From: an uncultured Clostridiaceae bacterium
GTDB lineage: Bacteria > Bacillota > Clostridia > Lachnospirales > Lachnospiraceae
Assembly: GCA_947175375.1 (NCBI GenBank)
Contig: CAMWMT010000077.1
Location: forward strand, 1-8,958
Reading direction: 5' to 3'
Length of the DNA: 8,958 bases
The notes under the pieces were generated by a model. The model did no database searches. It had not been told where the DNA came from and saw only the letters and a program-made list of their open reading frames with translations. The translations under genes were made by a program, and so were the position numbers. This document shows, in pieces, positions 6,736 to 8,958 of this stretch; within the stretch, counting starts at the first letter, position 1; every line of letters begins with the position of its first letter.

Positions 6736-6765
6736 TTGACATTTGGATTTATCCAGAGATATAAT
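6736..6765 (+). promoter_or_regulatory. Strong sigma-A promoter for the SleB-domain gene
   Basis: A perfect TTGACA (6736-6741) and a perfect TATAAT (6760-6765) are separated by 18 bases, with A/T-rich sequence upstream (about 6675-6735) that could act as an UP element. The expected start near 6772 gives a leader of about 80 bases before ATG 6851. The leader contains small overlapping inverted repeats: CATCAG/CTGATG at 6783-6799 and CGACA/TGTCG at 6809-6822. Confidence 0.85.
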
Positions 6766-6850
6766 GCCAACTTGTAACCAGGCATCAGAAAGACTGATGT
6801 CTGAGGATCGACAGTCATGTCGGGCAATGAAACAGAAAAGGAGAATATGT

Positions 6851-7672
6851 ATGCGTAGATGTTATCGGGGTGCTGCGCTTGCGCTTGGAGGAATCCTCAT
6901 GACAGGCCTTACATCCCATGATTCCTGCAGTTTCGGTACTTTGACCGTATATGCTGCAGAGGACACACTGACCGAAGAGCTGGAAACGGCATTTCAGGAG
7001 GAAGTCCGGACAGGGGAAGAAAACGTCACAACGGATATACAGGAAGAAGAACCAGAGATGGTTGACGAAGTGCCGGAAGAAACAGCTATGGAAGATGCAG
7101 GTCTGGAAGCAGAAGAACCGGCTGTAGAAGAAACAGGTTCCAAATCAGCCGGAGAGGAGCCGGCTACGGAAGATGTAGATTTAGAATCGGTTATGGAAGA
7201 TACAGGATCAACAGAAGAACCAGTTATGGAGGAATCCGCACAGGAAGAAGCTGCTTCAGAAGAATGTTTTGCAGAGGGATCGAGTGACCCACAGGGTTTG
7301 GCGGAACAGGAGTATCAGGTGCTCCTAAAAATCGTAGAAGCGGAAGCCGGAGGAGAAGATTCCACCGGAAGACTGCTGATCGCGAACGTGATCATGAACC
7401 GTGTACGAAGCGGACGTTTCCCCAATACGATCACCGAGGTGGTATATCAAAGATGCAGCGGAAGGGCACAGTTTTCGCCTGTGTCAGATGGTAGAATCGA
7501 TCAGGTCAGTGTCTCGCCGGAGACGGTGGAAGCGGTAGCAAGAGCCATGAATGGAGAAGATCTTTCGGCGGGAGCTTTATATTTTCGGTCAGTGTACAGT
7601 AAGAGCGGTTGGTTTGATCGGGCACTTCATCGGGTGCTTGAACACGGAAATCATATTTTTTATACCATGTAA
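6851..7672 (+). CDS. Secreted SleB/CwlJ-type cell wall hydrolase with acidic linker
   Basis: The protein is 273 residues from ATG 6851. Residues 1-36 form a signal peptide: basic MRRCYRG, hydrophobic AALALGGILM, and a likely cleavage near the VYAAE site. Residues about 37-150 are an extremely Glu-rich, low-complexity linker with degenerate repeats (MEDAGLEAEEP at 80-90 and MEDTGSTEEP at 115-124). Residues about 154-273 are the hydrolase domain (SleB/CwlJ family, Hydrolase_2). VEAEAGGE aligns with the family's GEARGE motif, making E165 the probable catalytic glutamate. ANVIMNRV and the C-terminal ALYF and HGNHIFY blocks also fit. Family members are lytic transglycosylases acting on peptidoglycan, some in spore cortex germination; here a general wall-remodelling role is as likely. 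AAAAGGAG at 6836-6843, seven bases upstream, sets the start. In-frame codons back to TTG 6743 overlap the promoter and are rejected. Cysteines occur at residues 4, 26, 139 and 202. Confidence 0.88.
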   Translation: MRRCYRGAALALGGILMTGLTSHDSCSFGTLTVYAAEDTLTEELETAFQEEVRTGEENVTTDIQEEEPEMVDEVPEETAMEDAGLEAEEPAVEETGSKSAGEEPATEDVDLESVMEDTGSTEEPVMEESAQEEAASEECFAEGSSDPQGLAEQEYQVLLKIVEAEAGGEDSTGRLLIANVIMNRVRSGRFPNTITEVVYQRCSGRAQFSPVSDGRIDQVSVSPETVEAVARAMNGEDLSAGALYFRSVYSKSGWFDRALHRVLEHGNHIFYTM

Positions 7673-7675
7673 AGA

Positions 7676-7707
7676 GGGAGAGGCCGTAAAAGCCTCTTTC
7701 TTTTTTT
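7676..7707 (+). terminator. Intrinsic terminator after the SleB-domain gene
   Basis: GGGAGAGGC (7676-7684) pairs with GCCTCTTTC (7692-7700), with two G-U pairs, around the loop CGTAAAA. Seven Ts follow (7701-7707). It begins three bases after the stop codon. Confidence 0.88.
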
Positions 7708-7725
7708 GGATTCCTGTGATAGAAT
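7697..7725 (+). promoter_or_regulatory. Probable extended -10 promoter for thrC
   Basis: TAGAAT (7720-7725) is preceded by TGA (7717-7719), giving an extended -10 element. The position for a -35 box at 17-base spacing reads TTTCTT (7697-7702) and is poor, lying within the preceding terminator tail. The predicted start near 7732 gives a leader of about 50 bases to thrC ATG 7782. This is the only plausible promoter after the terminator. Confidence 0.5.
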
Positions 7726-7781
7726 ACACGCATGCAACAGACAACAAATGTAAGGAAATGTAAGCAAAGGAATGAGAGACT

Positions 7782-8958
7782 ATGGAATTGTTGTATAAAA
7801 GCACGAGAGGTGATAAGACACAGATCACGGCATCTCAGGCGATTCTTCAGGGACTTGCCGAAGACGGAGGACTGTTTGTACCGGTCCGGATTCCCCGCCT
7901 GGAAGTCGGCCTGAAAGCGCTTGCCGACATGAGTTATCAGGAGACGGCATATGAAGTCATGAGGCTTTTTCTGACGGATTTTACGGATGATGAATTAAAA
8001 TACTGTATCAACAGTGCCTATGATGGAAAATTTGACACAGAAGTCATCGCGCCTCTGGCGAAGGTAAATGGCGCTTATTATCTGGAACTGTTTCACGGAG
8101 CAACGATCGCATTTAAAGATATGGCGCTTTCCATCCTGCCCTATCTGATGACAACCGCGGCGAAGAAAAATCAGATTAAAAATGAGATCGTTATTCTGAC
8201 AGCGACCTCTGGGGATACAGGAAAAGCGGCACTGGCCGGATTTGCGGACGTGCCGGGTACCAGGATCATTGTGTTCTATCCAAAAGACGGAGTCAGTCCC
8301 ATACAGGAAAAGCAAATGGTGACCCAGAAGGGAGACAATACACTGGTTGTCGGCATCCGGGGAAATTTTGATGATGCCCAGAATGGAGTAAAAGCGATCT
8401 TTGGTGATATGGAGATGAAGCAGGAACTGCTCGATGCGGGTTTTCAGTTCTCCAGTGCCAATTCCATCAACATTGGACGTCTGGTTCCTCAGATCGTATA
8501 TTATGTTTATGCTTATGGAAAGCTTCTGGAAAGTGGAGAGCTGACAGAAGGAGAGCAGATGAACGTGGTTGTTCCGACCGGTAATTTTGGCAATATCCTG
8601 GCGGCATATTACGCGAAGCAGATGGGCCTGCCTGTAGGAAAACTGATCTGTGCATCCAATGACAACAAGGTCCTGTATGATTTTTTCCGGACCGGAGAAT
8701 ATGACAGAAACCGTCCATTCATCCTGACGACTTCTCCGTCCATGGATATCCTGATCTCCAGTAATTTGGAGCGGCTTTTGTACCGGATCTCCGGTGAAGA
8801 CGCAGGGAAAGATGTGGAACTGATGAAGCAGCTGGCGGAAGAAGGAAACTATGAGATCACATCTGAGATGAAAGAACAGCTTTCAGATTTTTATGGATTT
8901 TATGCGACGGAGGAAGAGACGGCATCAACGATCGCCAGGATATATGAAGATACTGGAT
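7782..8958 (+). CDS. thrC: Threonine synthase, N-terminal 392 residues (3' end outside window)
   Basis: This PLP-dependent cytosolic enzyme converts O-phosphohomoserine to threonine, the last step of the pathway. The start ATG 7782 (MELLYKSTRGD) is preceded by AAAGGA at 7766-7771, ten bases away. The N-terminal YKSTRGD and LAEDGGLFVP blocks are typical of the family. The PLP-binding lysine is K112 in TIAFKDMA. TATSGDTGKAAL (140-151) and PTGNFGN (265-271) supply the substrate/PLP and phosphate-binding loops. The frame remains open to the last base, so about the final 100 residues expected from family length are missing. The gene has its own predicted extended -10 promoter after the SleB-gene terminator. 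Its leader contains a 10-base tandem repeat (AAATGTAAG twice, 7746-7764). No T-box or threonine-rich leader peptide is seen upstream. Confidence 0.95.
   Translation, partial: MELLYKSTRGDKTQITASQAILQGLAEDGGLFVPVRIPRLEVGLKALADMSYQETAYEVMRLFLTDFTDDELKYCINSAYDGKFDTEVIAPLAKVNGAYYLELFHGATIAFKDMALSILPYLMTTAAKKNQIKNEIVILTATSGDTGKAALAGFADVPGTRIIVFYPKDGVSPIQEKQMVTQKGDNTLVVGIRGNFDDAQNGVKAIFGDMEMKQELLDAGFQFSSANSINIGRLVPQIVYYVYAYGKLLESGELTEGEQMNVVVPTGNFGNILAAYYAKQMGLPVGKLICASNDNKVLYDFFRTGEYDRNRPFILTTSPSMDILISSNLERLLYRISGEDAGKDVELMKQLAEEGNYEITSEMKEQLSDFYGFYATEEETASTIARIYEDTG

Noticed and set aside
6743..6850. Longer N-terminus of the SleB-domain protein from TTG 6743
   Set aside because: The codons overlap the consensus promoter (6736-6765), so they would largely precede the transcription start. 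ATG 6851 has a good ribosome binding site and begins directly with a signal peptide.
7732..7914. 60-codon open frame at the predicted thrC transcription start
   Set aside because: It overlaps thrC out of frame, has no ribosome binding site, is not rich in threonine codons as a leader peptide would be, and is not followed by an attenuator.

Overview
The window reads as ordinary low-to-mid GC Firmicutes chromosome, most likely a gut Lachnospiraceae-type clostridium. The evidence is strong AGGAGG-like ribosome binding sites, compact sigma-A promoters, U-tailed intrinsic terminators, a leucine T-box leader, and an SleB/CwlJ-type cell wall hydrolase. The genus is not determined, and every gene is on the + strand.

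Layout. (1) Positions 2-301 hold the 3' end of ilvC (ketol-acid reductoisomerase), closed by a large terminator hairpin at 312-393. (2) Two further hairpins at 401-475 lead into a two-gene set: a large polytopic membrane protein that looks like a GT-C-type glycosyltransferase (520-2646), and an acyltransferase-3 family membrane protein (2675-3772). They plausibly build or decorate a surface glycan. (3) A small repeat-plus-coiled-coil protein (3902-4339) has its own promoter and terminator. (4) The leuA unit follows. Its promoter overlaps the preceding terminator hairpin. A leucine T-box riboswitch comes next (about 4454-4722, specifier CTC), then a 151-bp imperfect palindrome that looks like a miniature mobile element (4734-4884), then a full-length long-form 2-isopropylmalate synthase (4918-6573) with its own terminator. 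(5) A secreted SleB-domain hydrolase with a long acidic linker (6851-7672) sits between a consensus promoter and a terminator. (6) thrC (threonine synthase) starts at 7782 and runs off the end of the window.

How it fits together. ilvC, leuA and thrC all belong to branched-chain or aspartate-family amino acid synthesis, but each is separated from the others by terminators and unrelated envelope genes, so this is a loose neighbourhood and not one operon. leuA should be induced when uncharged tRNA-Leu accumulates, by T-box antitermination. The envelope genes (membrane glycosyltransferase-like protein, acyltransferase, cell wall hydrolase) are interspersed and show no visible regulatory link to the amino acid genes.

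I see no CRISPR array, phage genes, toxin-antitoxin pair, tRNA or rRNA. I found no convincing new multi-gene system. The least explained items are the palindromic element between the T-box and leuA, the terminator/promoter overlap, the unrecognised coiled-coil protein, and the membrane glycosyltransferase-like protein.
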